Assembly (NCBI RefSeq): GCF_954871325.1
Contig: NC_088778.1
Coordinates: 10,425,882-10,489,881, forward strand
DNA: 64,000 bases
Source of the DNA: Gordionus sp. m RMFG-2023
Taxonomy: Eukaryota; Nematomorpha; Gordioida; Chordodea; Parachordodidae
Direction: 5' to 3'
Shown here: in pieces, positions 47,693 through 59,747 of the stretch
Layout: the number at the start of each line of letters is the position of its first letter
Numbering within the stretch: position 1 is the stretch's first letter
Notes under the pieces: generated by a model
Database searches by the model: none
What the model was told of the DNA's origin: nothing
Seen by the model: only the letters and a program-made list of their open reading frames with translations
Program-made: the position numbers and the translations under genes

Positions 47693-50425
47693 CAGGGGCC
47701 CCTACAACGGGGGGGGGGTCTGAAGCAACTGCTTCAGTAAATTTGAGTGGGGGTACTTTTTTTTACATCCATCATGATCATATGATTTCTGGTTTATAAA
47801 TGTAACAATAAGACCCCCCCCCCCCCCACTTAATATTTAATTTAATATATTGACGGAAATTTTGGTCGATGTTTAGTAAATTTGTTATCCGAAATTTCTT
47901 GTAATAAATTATTTTTCCAATTTTAAAATATGCCTAAAAATATTAACCAATATTGACAATAGCAAAATTCCTAGAAATTGGATTACTTATAGTATTAAAA
48001 TGTATAAAGTTTTTTGCTTAACATGTCTCTTATTTGGTGGTCCACACGCAAATTCAAAATGGACATGTGAATGTCTAGATAAATGGCAAAATATTAATCG
48101 TGATATTATTCTGCATGAATCTTCACAGGCACATATGATGGCCGATTATGGAAGGCTTTCTCATACTAAAAATTCGATATTAAAATTTATAACACCTCAG
48201 AAAGAATGTGTAGATAATAACCGTTCTATTATAAGAATTATAATAAGATGTTTAGATTATTTAATATCTCGTAACCAAGCCTTCTGGGGGAACAGGCAAC
48301 AAGAAGGCAATATGATGGCCCTTATTAAGCTTATTGCAGATTCTGAACCTATGCTAAAAATGTATATACAGAAAAATGAAGAAAGAAAAAAGGATAAAAA
48401 AAATAAGGGATTAAAAACGAAATTATATTCAAACCTATTATCATATAATAACATAAACATTCTCATTGAAACCATGAAAAATATTGTTATAAAAAAAATT
48501 CAAAATGAGATTAAATTTAACAGGTGCTTTTCAATCATAGTCGATGGCACATACTATGTTTCGAAATCAGAAGCAATAGCTTTGATAGTAAGATATGTTG
48601 AAAATAGTGAGACGCCGAAGCCTGTTGAAAGACTGATTGACATATATAGTACTGGAAATACCACAGGTCTCGATATAAAGCATAATATAATATCCAAACT
48701 TGGTCGATGAATTTACCCCTTGAATATCTAGTTGGGCAAAGTTATGATGGCGCCTCAAACATGAGTGAAAGAATCAATGGTGTGCAAGCCTTGATTAGAG
48801 CAGAGGCGCCAAAGGCAGCTTTTATTTGGTGTTATTGTCATCGATTAAATTTAATCGTTGTTCAATTATGCCAATCAATTAAAGAACTTCGTAATGTTCT
48901 AGGAATACTAGATGAGATTTATGTCTATTTTAATGGTGTAAAAAGATATGAGGTACTCTAAAAATTTCAGTGTAATGATCTGAAAAAATCGCAACGATTT
49001 CTACGCGTCAAGAATACCACTCGGTAATAGTTCCTTATTTATTTAAATTTTAAATGTTTTTTTTTATTTAGAAGCTGGCTATCGTCATATAAAGCTATTG
49101 TAAATTTTTTTCAACTTTATGATGCCTTGAGGGCAGCTTTAACAAATTTAAAGGATTCTGAAGATCCTGCCACTTCCACTATGGCTAGTGCTATAGTCTT
49201 TAGAATAGAAAAATTTGTAAAATATTGTTGATAACAAGTTTGGCTTGTACAAAATTGCAAACCATTTCGAAGGATATAGGGTATGCAATAAATCAAATTC
49301 AATTGGCAAAAGATTGCTTGATTAATTTGAGAAGTATAATATAAATTATTGTCTTAATTATTTTTTAATCTAATAGATAATAACACTGAATTTTTGGATG
49401 TTTTTTCAAAGGCGCAAGATTTTATGAAGGAGAGAAATCTACCTTTTGATTTTGAAAGTTCTAGACTTCAAACATTACAATCCAAAAAGGAGAGGTATAT
49501 ATACTTTCATCATTAAATATAGAAATTTTTTTTAGCTTTAAAATAGGTGTGTTTTATGCTGCACTCGATTTAATTATTATGCAGTTTAACGAAAGATTTA
49601 ATGATGATTCAATGAAATTTTTACATCAAACATCATTTTTTACGCCAAAGGGAATGGCAGAAAAATCAATTATTAAAGAAGATATCGAGGATATCTGTGA
49701 ATTTTACAATTTAAATTCAAGACAAATTTTCGAAGAAATGTTGAAGTTTAGAAATATTTATAAGATGGCCAAAATGGGGAATGTAATTATTACTCATGAC
49801 CTAGAGGTTTAAGAATCTAAAGATTTGTCAGATTCTGAGAATTGTAAATTTATTTAATTAAAATATTTTTACCAATACATTATTTAGCTTCTTCTTCTGA
49901 TGATGATAATTCAGGGACTTACGATTCAGATTGGAAAAACTATTCATTTATTTTACCTTATCGTTTACTTTTAAATTTTTCTGCTTTCCCTAATTTAAGA
50001 ATTTTATATAAATATTTATTAACCATTCCCACAACCTCATGTACTGCCGAAAGAGTTATGAGTAAAATTAAATTAAATAAAACAAGACTGCGCAGTACCA
50101 TGAAAGATTCTTTTCTCAATAATTTAACCATATTATCAATGGAAAATATTTTATTTAAACAATTAAATACTGATGAAATTATAAATTCTTTCGCTTTCTC
50201 TTACCATAATTTATCTAAATTATTAATTTAAAAATAATATTTATAAAGTTATATTTTTTGCATTTTATTTATATTATATATTAAAAATTGATGCAATAAA
50301 AATTATTTTTGAAATTTATGGGTGTCATAATTATCCATTTTTCGAAGGGGGGTGGATACTTTTCAAGGGGGTACTTTTCATGGGGGTATTCTGCTTCATT
50401 CGCTCAAAAAGTGTAGGGGGCACTG
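47693..50425 (+). mobile_element. hAT transposon related to the 23416 element, perfect TSD
   Basis: Inverted ends CAGGGGCCCCTACA / TGTAGGGGGCACTG (12 of 14 matches) with the 8-base duplication TCTCTTCC (47685-47692 and 50426-50433). G-rich blocks (GGGGGTACTTTT) lie inside both ends. It lacks the N-terminal exons, so it is an internally deleted copy. Confidence 0.95.
47960..50231 (+). pseudogene. hAT transposase, N-terminally truncated and frameshifted
   Basis: Homologous block by block to the transposase at 23940-28493: RNWITYS and VFCLTCLLFGG (TTF finger) at about 47971-48060; SIIVDGTYYVSKSEAIALI near 48530; a frameshift at about 48707; VGQSYDGASNM and WCYCHRLNLIV; short exons at 49073-49228, 49380-49494 and 49536-49811; and the dimerisation block LTIPTTSCTAERVMSKIKLN near 50020-50231. 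Stops near 48960 and 49230 also disable it. Confidence 0.85.
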
Positions 50426-50669
50426 TCTCTTCCATTTAATAACCTTCCATATTCCAAACTTCCTTTTTTTTATCCCATATCCTTTCCCGTAAATTCTATT
50501 TCTACATTTTTCACCTTTATTTATTTTACCTTTTTAAAAAATTAATTATTTGCTACTACATTTTGACAACATATCATATCAGTAAATATTCAAATAAAGT
50601 AACCCATGACCGGGGAAAAAAAAGTTTATAAAATTAGCTTACCTTTTATTGCACGGTTTACCAGAATTA

Positions 50670-51261
50670 TTTTTTTCAAAATTTAATGAAATGCTCATTA
50701 AATAAAACCATTGGACCCATTTTAAAAGATCTTAAAACACAATATTCTAGCAAACACTTATTTAAATGCATATCTCAGTTTTCTAATGATCCAAATTTTC
50801 TAAATACCCAATCTCATTTTTTAAATCCTGTTTTAATACATTCCAAAACCATACAATTTATTATTGATACTGATTTTAAACTTTATGAATCTCTTTACAA
50901 AAACCAAACCTTAAGTTTAACAGATTATAAGTATCTAATTCATTCAATATATAACTGGGAAAGTCTTATATATGATTTGTCTAGATGTTCATCTTATAAT
51001 TATATTGAAAAAATTTATCCACAAATTTTACAAGTTTTAAACAGCAAAAAAGCACCCATAGAGGCTGGTATTTCATTTTATATGGAAATTCAAGCCAAAT
51101 TAGAATTTAATTTACCATTATTATCATATTTTTTGTCATGGGCTGGTGTCACAGAAAGATGGCTTCATAATTTTCAGTATAAAACAAATAATGGTTCTCC
51201 ATTCAATTCAGAAAATTCAATCAAATCCGCCTGCTTATTCCTGGTTTATCCTTTTAACTGC
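50670..51261 (+). CDS. Exon-like open frame, possible upstream exon of PRORP
   Basis: About 197 codons between an acceptor-like GTTTACCAG and a donor-like TGCAG/GTTTAA. It contains LSLTDYKYLIHSIYNWESLI, then a helix-rich stretch IEKIYPQILQVLNSKKAPIE and AGISFYMEIQAKLEFN. It is not a transposase. Position, strand and helical character would fit the N-terminal or PPR part of the PRORP gene whose later exons start at 59748, and its length is about what is missing. Direct homology is not visible to me, so this link is tentative. An internal Met at 50686 could also be a start. Confidence 0.45.
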
Positions 51262-51593
51262 AGGTTTAAATTAAACTTAAATATTTTTATGTAAGGCTTT
51301 GAATTATGTAATGTTTAGTTAATGAATATAGTTATTTTATTTACAGTGCAAAAGTAAATTTTATCTTTTTTAAATATTTTAATTTAACATTTAAAGTACA
51401 CACTAAACTACTATGTATGTTGCACCTGAAGTCAGGGATCTCAACCATAATGAATATTGGCTTAGGTTCAAATAAAAATAAGTTCAGATTTGACCTTGTT
51501 AAAAATGATAATATTGTTTAAATTTTACCCCTTAAAAACTGGTTTGATTTAGAGTTACCAGATATCCTCTTTTGAAATGTATAAAAATATATT

Positions 51594-51955
51594 TGATAGT
51601 TATCTGCATTGTGCCTATTTGTTCATGCCTGGCCTGGCACAATTTTTTTTTATTTGTCCCAAAAAGCCCTACTCAAAATAAAAATTATTTGTCTGCCCAG
51701 CCCAAATTTATTTAAATATAGAAATGTAATATTTTTTAGGTTCTAAAATGATATTCAACAAATAAAAATTAGTGACTTGTCTTGCAAGAATTTTAAAATA
51801 TATCAATTTATTTGACAAAATGTAATGAAATTATATTAAAATATTTAAGCCCAACCTAGTTCAACCCAAAATTTTTCAAATAGATCCAGTTAAAAACCCC
51901 TGGGCTAGGCTTGGGCAAGGTACGTGGAACATGATTTGCAGATCTTTAATGTCTA
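51594..51955. mobile_element. Diverged GGCC-rich non-autonomous element
   Basis: CATGCCTGGCCTGGCAC at the left and CCCTGGGCTAGGCTTGGGC...GATTTGCAGATC at the right resemble worn termini of the GGCCCGG family. No duplication is found. Confidence 0.4.
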
Positions 51956-52379
51956 TAATCATTTTAATTTTACTTTAGTTTTGTCCTCTCTTTTTAAAAT
52001 AAATCTTACTTATTTATATTTTGCTTATGTTATTATTTTTCATTCATTTTTTAAAATGTATTCTCATCATATATTTCGCTGAATTGTTGATTGGTTATAA
52101 ACAACTTATCACTCAAAAATATGATATGTCCAATGATTTTTTAGAAGTGTATATTTGATGAAAAAATTAAATCAGTTGAAAAATAAAATAATTGAGTTAT
52201 TGAAATGTCAAACAATTTAAAATCATAAATATTAGAAAGAATGAAATATTTTTTTATTAAATGTAAAAGCAATATTTGAAACATATAATAAAATGGACAA
52301 AAAATCCAAGTAGATGCAATGAAAGAGATGTATGTATATAGATATTGCATTTAATATGTTCATCTTAGACCAGAACTTC

Positions 52380-52690
52380 TAGAAGAATTAAAATGTTTTC
52401 AATAGAGGGAAATAAAATATGTTTCCTTAAATGAGTTACAGTTGTTTGACCAATTTTGCAACCTTGAACTATTTATTATAAATAAAATGAGATGCATTGA
52501 ATATATAAAACTTCCTCCTCACCGAAAATGGGTCAAATATTTCTATATTTCAATACTTGAACATAGTGAACTGCTAATTATCGCCAGCTTCATTTTTCTT
52601 TTACCAGTTCTTATTTCTAATGTTGAAAGAATTTTTTTTTAAGCCAATTTTATTCACATAATACCATTTTAAATTGCTTTATCAAGATTT
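52380..52690 (+). pseudogene. hAT dimerisation-domain remnant
   Basis: A plus-strand frame 52442-52640 ends with HSELLIIASFIFLLPVLISN followed by VERIFF, the usual hAT C-terminal signature (LAxxxLxxPxSxxxVERxFS). The rest of the element is not recognisable in 51960-53500. Confidence 0.6.
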
Positions 52691-52699
52691 CTATAAATT

Positions 52700-53570
52700 T
52701 TTAGAGAAAAGTCCAAATTTATTTGAAAAATATCTTCAAGTGAAAAATATGGAATAAAAAATTATCAATTGCATTATGAATTTAATTTGATTTAATTTAT
52801 TTATTGTTATTTATATATAAATGCAATTCATTAAATGACTGCTTTAAAATCAATTTAATTTTTATAATTTATTTTGATGCATTTTGAAATACATAAAAAA
52901 TGTTTTCTTTTCCACTAAGCAAGATTTGGTTATTTTATTTTGATTTGAGATTTTTTGAATTTATATGGAATCACATTTTAGAAATGTTTTACAAAAGCCC
53001 ATAAAACATAAATCAACTAAAATTTATTTTATTATTATTATGAATGATGATGTATAAATATATCTAATTTATACCTTATAACAAAAGAAATTTAAATTAA
53101 AAAATATAAAACCAAATGTTTTCAAGATTCTCTTTTATATAATTATTTCTACATGAAAAAATGAAAAAATGAATTTTATTGATAGCATCATCAAATAACA
53201 AAGCACATATCTAAAAATGACTAACAGTATTAAAAAGTTGAAATTAATTTACAGACTTTTTAAAGGTTCAGTTTAAGTACAACATGGTCAGAAATGTCCT
53301 GGACAAAAAGTACCCTAGATAAAATGACATTATATTAAAGGAAACTGATCAAAATTACCCCATTTTTCAAAAAAATTTAAATGCTTAAAAAGTTGAAAAT
53401 TTTAAAATGACCTCTTTCAAAGCATTTAAACTAATTTTTAAAATTTAGGGTATTTTTCCCCTATTTTTGTTTGGTGGACCTTTGTTTGGGGGACAATTCT
53501 GTTTGTCATTTATTTGAATGGCAAATTTATTTATGGTCTGGGTTTACGTTCTGTTAATGCTGGTTTTAAA
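52700..53570. other. AT-rich stretch, nothing recognised
   Basis: No open frame, terminal repeat or RNA gene seen. It may be further decayed hAT sequence. Confidence 0.35.
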
Positions 53571-53874
53571 TAACTAGTGGTGTACCGATACCACTTTTTG
53601 GAGGCCGATCCGATCCGATATTAAATTGATATCGGCCGATTACCGATCCGATATCATCTAATTTTGTATTCTGTAAAGATATCAATGGATTTAATTTTTA
53701 ATATACTTTTTATTAGTATAACATCTATAATCAAATTATACCATAGCTTAAATCATTAAAATATATTAAAATGATCAGGTATAGTTTATATTCAAATCAA
53801 TTGCAATTCTAAAAGTATATAAAATATTTTTGTTAAATTACTTTTATATAATAAGTAATAACATTAATCTATAT

Positions 53875-55665
53875 CAGAGACCTGCAGAGGTACCATTTGC
53901 ACGGCCCGGCCCGGTTTTAAATTTTTTAGTCCCGGCCCGGATATTTTTAAAAAAAATTTTTTACGGCCCGGCCCGGATTTAAAAATTTAAGGCCCGGCCC
54001 GGATATTTTTTAAAAAAAAAAATTCAGGCCCGGCTCGGAATTTTTTAAAATTATATTCGACCTGGTATATACAAAAATTCACCTATGAGGTATTTTACCA
54101 TATTTTTCAGCGAGTATTATCGCTTATTATTTAAAAAATACATGTAAAAAGCTAATATTTTGAGAATATTATATTGAATTTATAAAAATTATAAAACTGT
54201 TATTTATAAAAATGGATATTTTGAGCATATATTATATTTTATATTGCATTTATAAAAATAAAACTAATATTCATAAAAATGGTAATAATATTTGTCATAT
54301 ACTATATTTTATATTACATTTAAAAAAAATAAAACTAATATTTAATTTATAAAAATGGAAAATATTTTGAGAATATAATATATTGTATTTAATTTACTAT
54401 TTAATTTATAAAATAAAAATAAATCGCTATTTAAAAAAATGCATGTATAATAAATAGTATTTTGAAAATATAATCTAATTGCACAATATTAATATAATTT
54501 ATTTTATAATATAAATTTTTAACAAAAGAAGATAATTGTATTATATAATATTGTAAAAAAAAATAATGAAAAATGTTGGATTAAAAACTTTCAAGACTCA
54601 AAGTAAATATAATAAATGCAATAAATATTTGACAGTTTGCAAAGTAAAAAACCAGCATGATTGACGAAACCCTATACTCAAGAAAGATATTAAAAATTCA
54701 CAAATTATCATGAAGAAAGAGAAGCATATCTACCTTTTCAGGTTGAAAATAACTTCTTCTTTCTTCAAGAATTCTCCCAGTATTGGAAAAATTTCGCTCA
54801 CAGCTTGCACTTAAAGCACTAATTGCCAATTTTGCTAAAATTGGAAATTCGCTTTGATGAGCCGCCCACCACTCTAACAAATTATCCACCTTAAATGTTT
54901 TATCTATTATTTATGTAATTATAATATTCATCATCGGGTATTGACATATTACCAGAATTACCATCGCCCCATTTGTCATAAAACGATTCAGTTTGTTTAA
55001 CAACAGTCGTAATTTGACTGGTCGATGGTATTTCATTTACTTCCTGAGCCTCTTGTAATTTAATATAATCTTTTATATAGTTTTCCGTCATTTTGCGATC
55101 TGTCCCTGACTACATACGTAATTGCTTGAATTTGGGACAGAGAAAAAGAGAAATAAAATGATACTTGTGTAAAACAAATTTTTCAATTAAAAAATGCTTT
55201 ATATTAAGTTCTAAAAATTTAGATATGAATTATAAAAAAATATATTAATAATACTTGAATATTGGGGCTTATTTAAGATATTCCTTTATTTGATTGTTTT
55301 GGTAAAATATGTTGTAAAAATTTAGATATGAATTATAAAAAAATATATTAATACTTTGAATAAATTTGCAGGAAATTAATAATTAGATCGATCTGTGGGT
55401 AGTTAGGTAGTGTTAACCATCACCCAATATTATATTAATCATAACTATAATATAATATAATCTTATAACCATTAACTCATAATGTAAAAATTTTTATAAT
55501 ATAAGGCCCGGCCCGGTTTAACAATCTTAGGCCCGGCCCGGATATATCTAAAAAAAATTTTTTAGGCCCGGCCCGGATATGTTTAAAAAAAAATTTTTAG
55601 GCCCGGCCCGGCCCGGGTATATTTAAAAAATTTTAAATACGGAGGGCCGGGCCTGCAGGTCTCTG
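53875..55665 (-). mobile_element. GGCCCGG-family hAT with transposase remnant, perfect TSD
   Basis: Ends CAGAGACCTGCAGAGG / CCTGCAGGTCTCTG with the 8-base duplication ATCTATAT (53867-53874 and 55666-55673). GGCCCGG blocks lie at both ends (53895-54045 and 55500-55655). Unlike the other copies it keeps coding remains of a transposase (54698-55091), which identifies the whole GGCCCGG family as hAT. It lacks the nested MITE. Confidence 0.95.
54698..55091 (-). pseudogene. hAT transposase C-terminus of the GGCCCGG family
   Basis: An upstream piece at 55091-54900 has acidic linker character (MTENYIKDYIKLQEAQEVNE). A downstream piece at 54889-54698 is a good dimerisation domain (LLEWWAAHQSEFPILAKLAI, then SASCERNFSNTGRILEERRS). 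A frame break with an acceptor-like TTTAAG separates them. The N-terminal zinc finger and catalytic core are deleted. Confidence 0.8.
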
Positions 55666-56246
55666 ATCTATATACATAATAAGTAATAAACAAATATATT
55701 TGAAATAATATTTAACATTAAGAAATCGAAGATTTCTTATTTAACATCAATATATCGAAGATATCTTTTTAGAAATACCAAAATTTCCAATTTATCAGAG
55801 GTCAGCCTGCGGCGATAGTAACTGTCAATATCACCAGCTTCATTAAAAACAGATTCTGAAGAGATTATCGCACACTTTTATAAATAAATGCCCAAAAAAA
55901 TAACAATATGGCAGAATGTTTATTAATTAATTATTATAATTAAAATAATAAACATAAAAATGGATTTCGATTTTATTTATAAAAATAAATGATTTTAGAT
56001 ATAACTTTTTTTATAACATTTTATTTTTGTTAAAAACGCCATTTTTTTATCGGATCGGAAAATTTTAAAATATTGGCCGATAACCGATATTTTAAAATGT
56101 GTGAAATATTGGCCCGATTCGATCCGACAAAAATAGATACATCTCAACTAATAATCATTAATATTTGTAGGTTTGTACTGGTTCCTTATTTTAAGTTGCA
56201 TAATAAATCTAATTTATCAAAGTTTAACTTTGCCAAATTAGATTAT

Positions 56247-56375
56247 TCAAGGGTTCCAAACCAAGCCGGAATAATAAACTATTTGAACTCAACTCGAACC
56301 CTTAAATATTTTGTAACCCAAATTTTAACAGAACCTCTAAAAATGTTCTGTAAAACCGGGTTGAACCCTTTGATA
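56247..56375. repeat. AAGGGTTC...GAACCCTT inverted pair
   Basis: AAGGGTTCCAAACCAAGCCGG at the left and ACCGGGTTGAACCCTTTG at the right form a loose inverted pair around AT-rich sequence. Possibly a small non-autonomous element; no duplication seen. The plus-strand frame across it (56073-56378) has no recognisable domain. Confidence 0.35.
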
Positions 56376-56929
56376 TCTTGACGATTATTATAAATCAATA
56401 TTAATTAATGAGTATTAGTATCTTTTATATATTTTTTATTGCTATTTGACGATCCAAACTACTCTAGTTAGCTTATAGAAATGTTTTCAACAATGAAATT
56501 TATTATCTCTCCTTATAGATATAATCTGACAGAAGAAAATCTTGATTTTTTTTTAATATTAATAGTCAATAATATTTTTTTAGGGTAAATTATAGTTAAT
56601 AGATTAAATTCTATTTGTTTAGTTATAAGAATTAAATAAACTTTATTTGTTTTATATAATCGGCTTCATGCCAATTAAAAAATAGGCTTCTCTATGCTAA
56701 ATTTCAATAGGTTACCGAATTTTAAAAGTTCAGTTGCATGGAATCATTAGTATAATTTTTATGAATCGAACCCTAAGCGTTATTTTTTCTGAACATTAAT
56801 CGGACTGAATTCTTTACAGTTTGGGTCCCTGGATCACTATTTAATTATTAATTACTTTTACTTAACTTTGAATAGTATTATTGTATCATTTTAGCTTGGC
56901 TTTCAGGGGTTGGGGAAGTAACTAGTTAA

Positions 56930-57240
56930 ATGGATCGGATTAGAGAGGTTAGCGCCCATTGTTTTAAAAATTTTACCCTCTCTCTACCGAGCATAACTTT
57001 TTTTTAAATTAACACGCCTGCCCTTCTACTTCTTATTTTTAAAACTCTTCCCGCCCAATGTTTAAAAATTTTTTATTGGTTGGTATGGATCTTTATTTTT
57101 ATAATTTAGAAAATTTGCATATTATGAAATAAATTATTAAATATACGCCCGTTTTGCATATTTCTCTCGAAAAATATTTCAAATTCACCCACCCGCCTAT
57201 TGCTTTAAAATATTTTTAACCAGCCCGCCTGTCCAGTGTT
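56930..57240. repeat. CCCGCCC-motif degenerate repeat, left part
   Basis: Recurrent ACACGCCTGCCC, TTCCCGCCCAATG, ACCCACCCGCC and CAGCCCGCCTGTCC motifs separated by TTTAAAAATTTT-like spacers. The same pattern resumes at 59230-59540 beyond the hAT at 57472, so one older repeat block was probably split. Confidence 0.5.
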
Positions 57241-57471
57241 TAAATTTTTTAATCAGCTCGTTTGCAAACCTTTATTCAGAATTTCTCAATATTAACTCAT
57301 TTACTGAAGGCAGTTTATAAATGTGGAGAATACGATTTTAAACTGTATTTTAAATAAGTAGAGCACATATCCTGTATATTTCAGACAATTTCCATCTGAA
57401 TTTTTGAACTACTCTTAGTTTATAGTATATTCATTTTTATATAAATTTTTCATTTAAATAATACATATAGG

Positions 57472-59180
57472 TAGACCTGTGCGCCTACGAAATATCGACG
57501 GCCGGCGCAATTTTTAAAAAATCTAATCAACGGCCGGCGGCGCGCCGATTTTTAACACCGTCAATAAAATCGGCGCATATATAAATTTTTATAAGATAAA
57601 TTTTTTAAATTGCTTATTAATTTTTTTAAAAAAAACAAATAAATATACACTATTCTACAGATATCTCGGCATATTTTTTAATATTCATTTAATAGAAAAC
57701 TTATATCCAAAATCGATTTCGTAATTTTATTTATTATGTATAAAAGTTATTTTATTTAAATTTTTGGAATATAATGATGATCTCCTTGAATTTAACGTCA
57801 ATCCAGCGGTAGAGAAAACTCTTTCACTAGGTGTGCTAGTCGCCGGAATGCAAAGAATTATTTTGGCGAGCCTGGAAAGATTGGGAAGTTCACTCTTCTT
57901 TTCTCTCCAAGAATTTAGAACGTCCATATCTTGTGAATGTCGTTTTCCAAGAAAACTGTGGCATTCTTGTTCTAAGTCACCTAACTTGGAATCATAATTT
58001 ATATTTGTTGAATGTTTATTTGCCCATTTTGTCAAATAACTTGAATTTAATAATTCATCCTCATTAGCTATATTTACTACCTTGATTATCATCATTTTCT
58101 ATAAGTTTAAGATGTTTTATTATAAATTCTGAAGCTGAGCAATTTTGCTCTATTAAATACTTTGACACAATTGTCAATTTTTAAAATCTTGGATCTAAAA
58201 GAGAAGTCAATACCTAGATAATTTTAAATAAAAAATAAAAGAATATACTTATATAATATTACTTGCAGATTACAAACCGGAAATCGTAACGCAAGTTTTT
58301 TAGCATATTTTCTTTAAGTGATCAAATATCACTATCATTTACTATTGAATGTGTTTCAATTTCACTTCTAAAAGGTAACGCCAAGTTTAAAGTAAGCCCT
58401 TTTTGTACTGAAAGAAATTCGATAGTTTCTTTAAATTTTGAAAGAAATGCTAATAGTTCTTCTACTAGATCAGATTCTTAATTTGATAATTTGAGAGAGT
58501 GCTTCCCAATTCTTTTCAAAACATCATTAATTAATTTCTTATTTAATCCAAATATGCTTTCTAGCATAATTAATATACTATGCCAACGTGTTGGGATATT
58601 TAATTTAATGTTTTCATATGCGTAGAATTATTGTTATTATTATCATTGGAATTGCCAATTTGAAAACGGGTATCCTAGTATGGATCAATGCTGTCAAGAT
58701 CTAACATGTCTGATGTTAAATCTATTGTACTTAGGCATTTTCATTGATATTCCTCTAATTCAAATTCAACCTCTGCAGTTTTATATCTTAGAGCAGTAAT
58801 AATTTCTATAATTCTTTTGCAAAAAATTTCCAGACTATGGATTTTTTATTATCCAGAGTTAGGATACTAAAATTATTTATAGAATTATTAAAGTAGATGC
58901 ATCCATTTTAAAAATATGTAAAATTATGGTAACTTTTGGAATTTTAGATTTTTGATTGATTGAATTCTATAATGAGGTCAATATAATTAAGATTTTAAAA
59001 TAGTTAAAAAATAAAAATTCATCAAAATTCTGATTGACATTAAAAAATTACAAGAGTGATGTTGATCAATTATTAGAATAGAAAGGTAGAAAGAAATTTT
59101 TGCGCCGGCGTGATTTTTTTAAACGGCGGTGTTTTTGGCGTAACCAAAAAAGGTCGGCGGCCGGCCGGCGCACAGGTCTA
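57472..59180 (-). mobile_element. BED-type hAT with decayed transposase
   Basis: Perfect 14-base inverted ends TAGACCTGTGCGCC / GGCGCACAGGTCTA with near-perfect duplication CATATAGG / CATATAAG (57464-57471 and 59181-59188). Subterminal CGACGGCCGGCG motifs lie at both ends. Transposase remains are on the minus strand. Confidence 0.9.
57727..58570 (-). pseudogene. hAT transposase remnant (BED type)
   Basis: Upstream part near 58600-58380: a PTRWHS-type motif, then LIMLESIFGLNKKLIND and a segment ending LTLNLALPF, as in BED-hAT cores. Downstream frame 58095-57727: SWREKKSELPNLSRLAKIIL, then CIPATSTPSERVFSTAGLTL, the dimerisation domain. It is broken by at least one stop and frameshifts. Confidence 0.8.
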
Positions 59181-59229
59181 CATATAAGTCTGAAATTCAT
59201 AGACTAGTTACTATAAATTAGAGGTCTAA

Positions 59230-59540
59230 AATATGAAAGTTTTAAATCCAAACACCCGCCCATTAGTTTAAGTTCTAATACGCTTGCTCACAAATATATT
59301 TTTTTAATTTACCCACCTGCCCTCCCAATTATCTAAAAATTTTGTTTTGACCCACCCACCAGTCTAATATTTACAAATTATTTTATAGGCTGTTTATATT
59401 TTAAAGTATTTTTTTATAAAATAGCAATAATATTATGGAATGAAGAAATATTTTTTAATAATAAATATAAGTCCGTTCCTCATTTCGCAGATATTTCAAA
59501 TTCACCCGCCCGCTTTTTGTTTTAAAAATATTTTTTGAAC
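59230..59540. repeat. CCCGCCC-motif degenerate repeat, right part
   Basis: AACACCCGCCCATTAG, ACCCACCTGCCCTCCC, GACCCACCCACCAG and ATTCACCCGCCCGC motifs with T-rich spacers, continuing the pattern at 56930-57240. Confidence 0.5.
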
Positions 59541-59747
59541 CATAATTTTACCATTAAGAGAATTTCGATAAAAGTTTTAAATCTATAAAGTAAGGAACAA
59601 ACATAACGAAACTTATACAAATTTAGCTATTACAGAGCTCTTGGTTACTTTTTCAAAATGATAAAATTACAGGAGCGTTATATAACATACCTCAAATTTT
59701 TTAACTTTTTACCCAACCCTGGTTATATTTATTTTTTTATAACAAAG

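Larger units (their letters stand above)
53575..56130 (-). mobile_element. Old BED-type hAT remnant hosting a newer hAT
   Basis: The left end TAGTGGTGTACCGATACCAC is followed by GCCGATCCGATCCGATA motifs. At the right, ATCGGATCGG and GGCCGATAACCGATA occur up to about 56130, but a clean terminus is missing. A transposase fragment on the minus strand at about 55690-55880 reads SSESVFNEAGDID then YYRRRLTSDKLEILVFL, a hAT dimerisation domain. The 53875-55665 element is nested inside. Confidence 0.65.

Noticed and set aside
47812-47831. Poly-C run as a telomere or G-quadruplex locus
   Set aside because: It belongs to the G/C-run subterminal zone of the hAT at 47693; single runs, not telomeric repeats.
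53575-56130. A single large intact element
   Set aside because: Separate terminal repeats and the ATCTATAT duplication show a newer hAT (53875-55665) nested in an older remnant.
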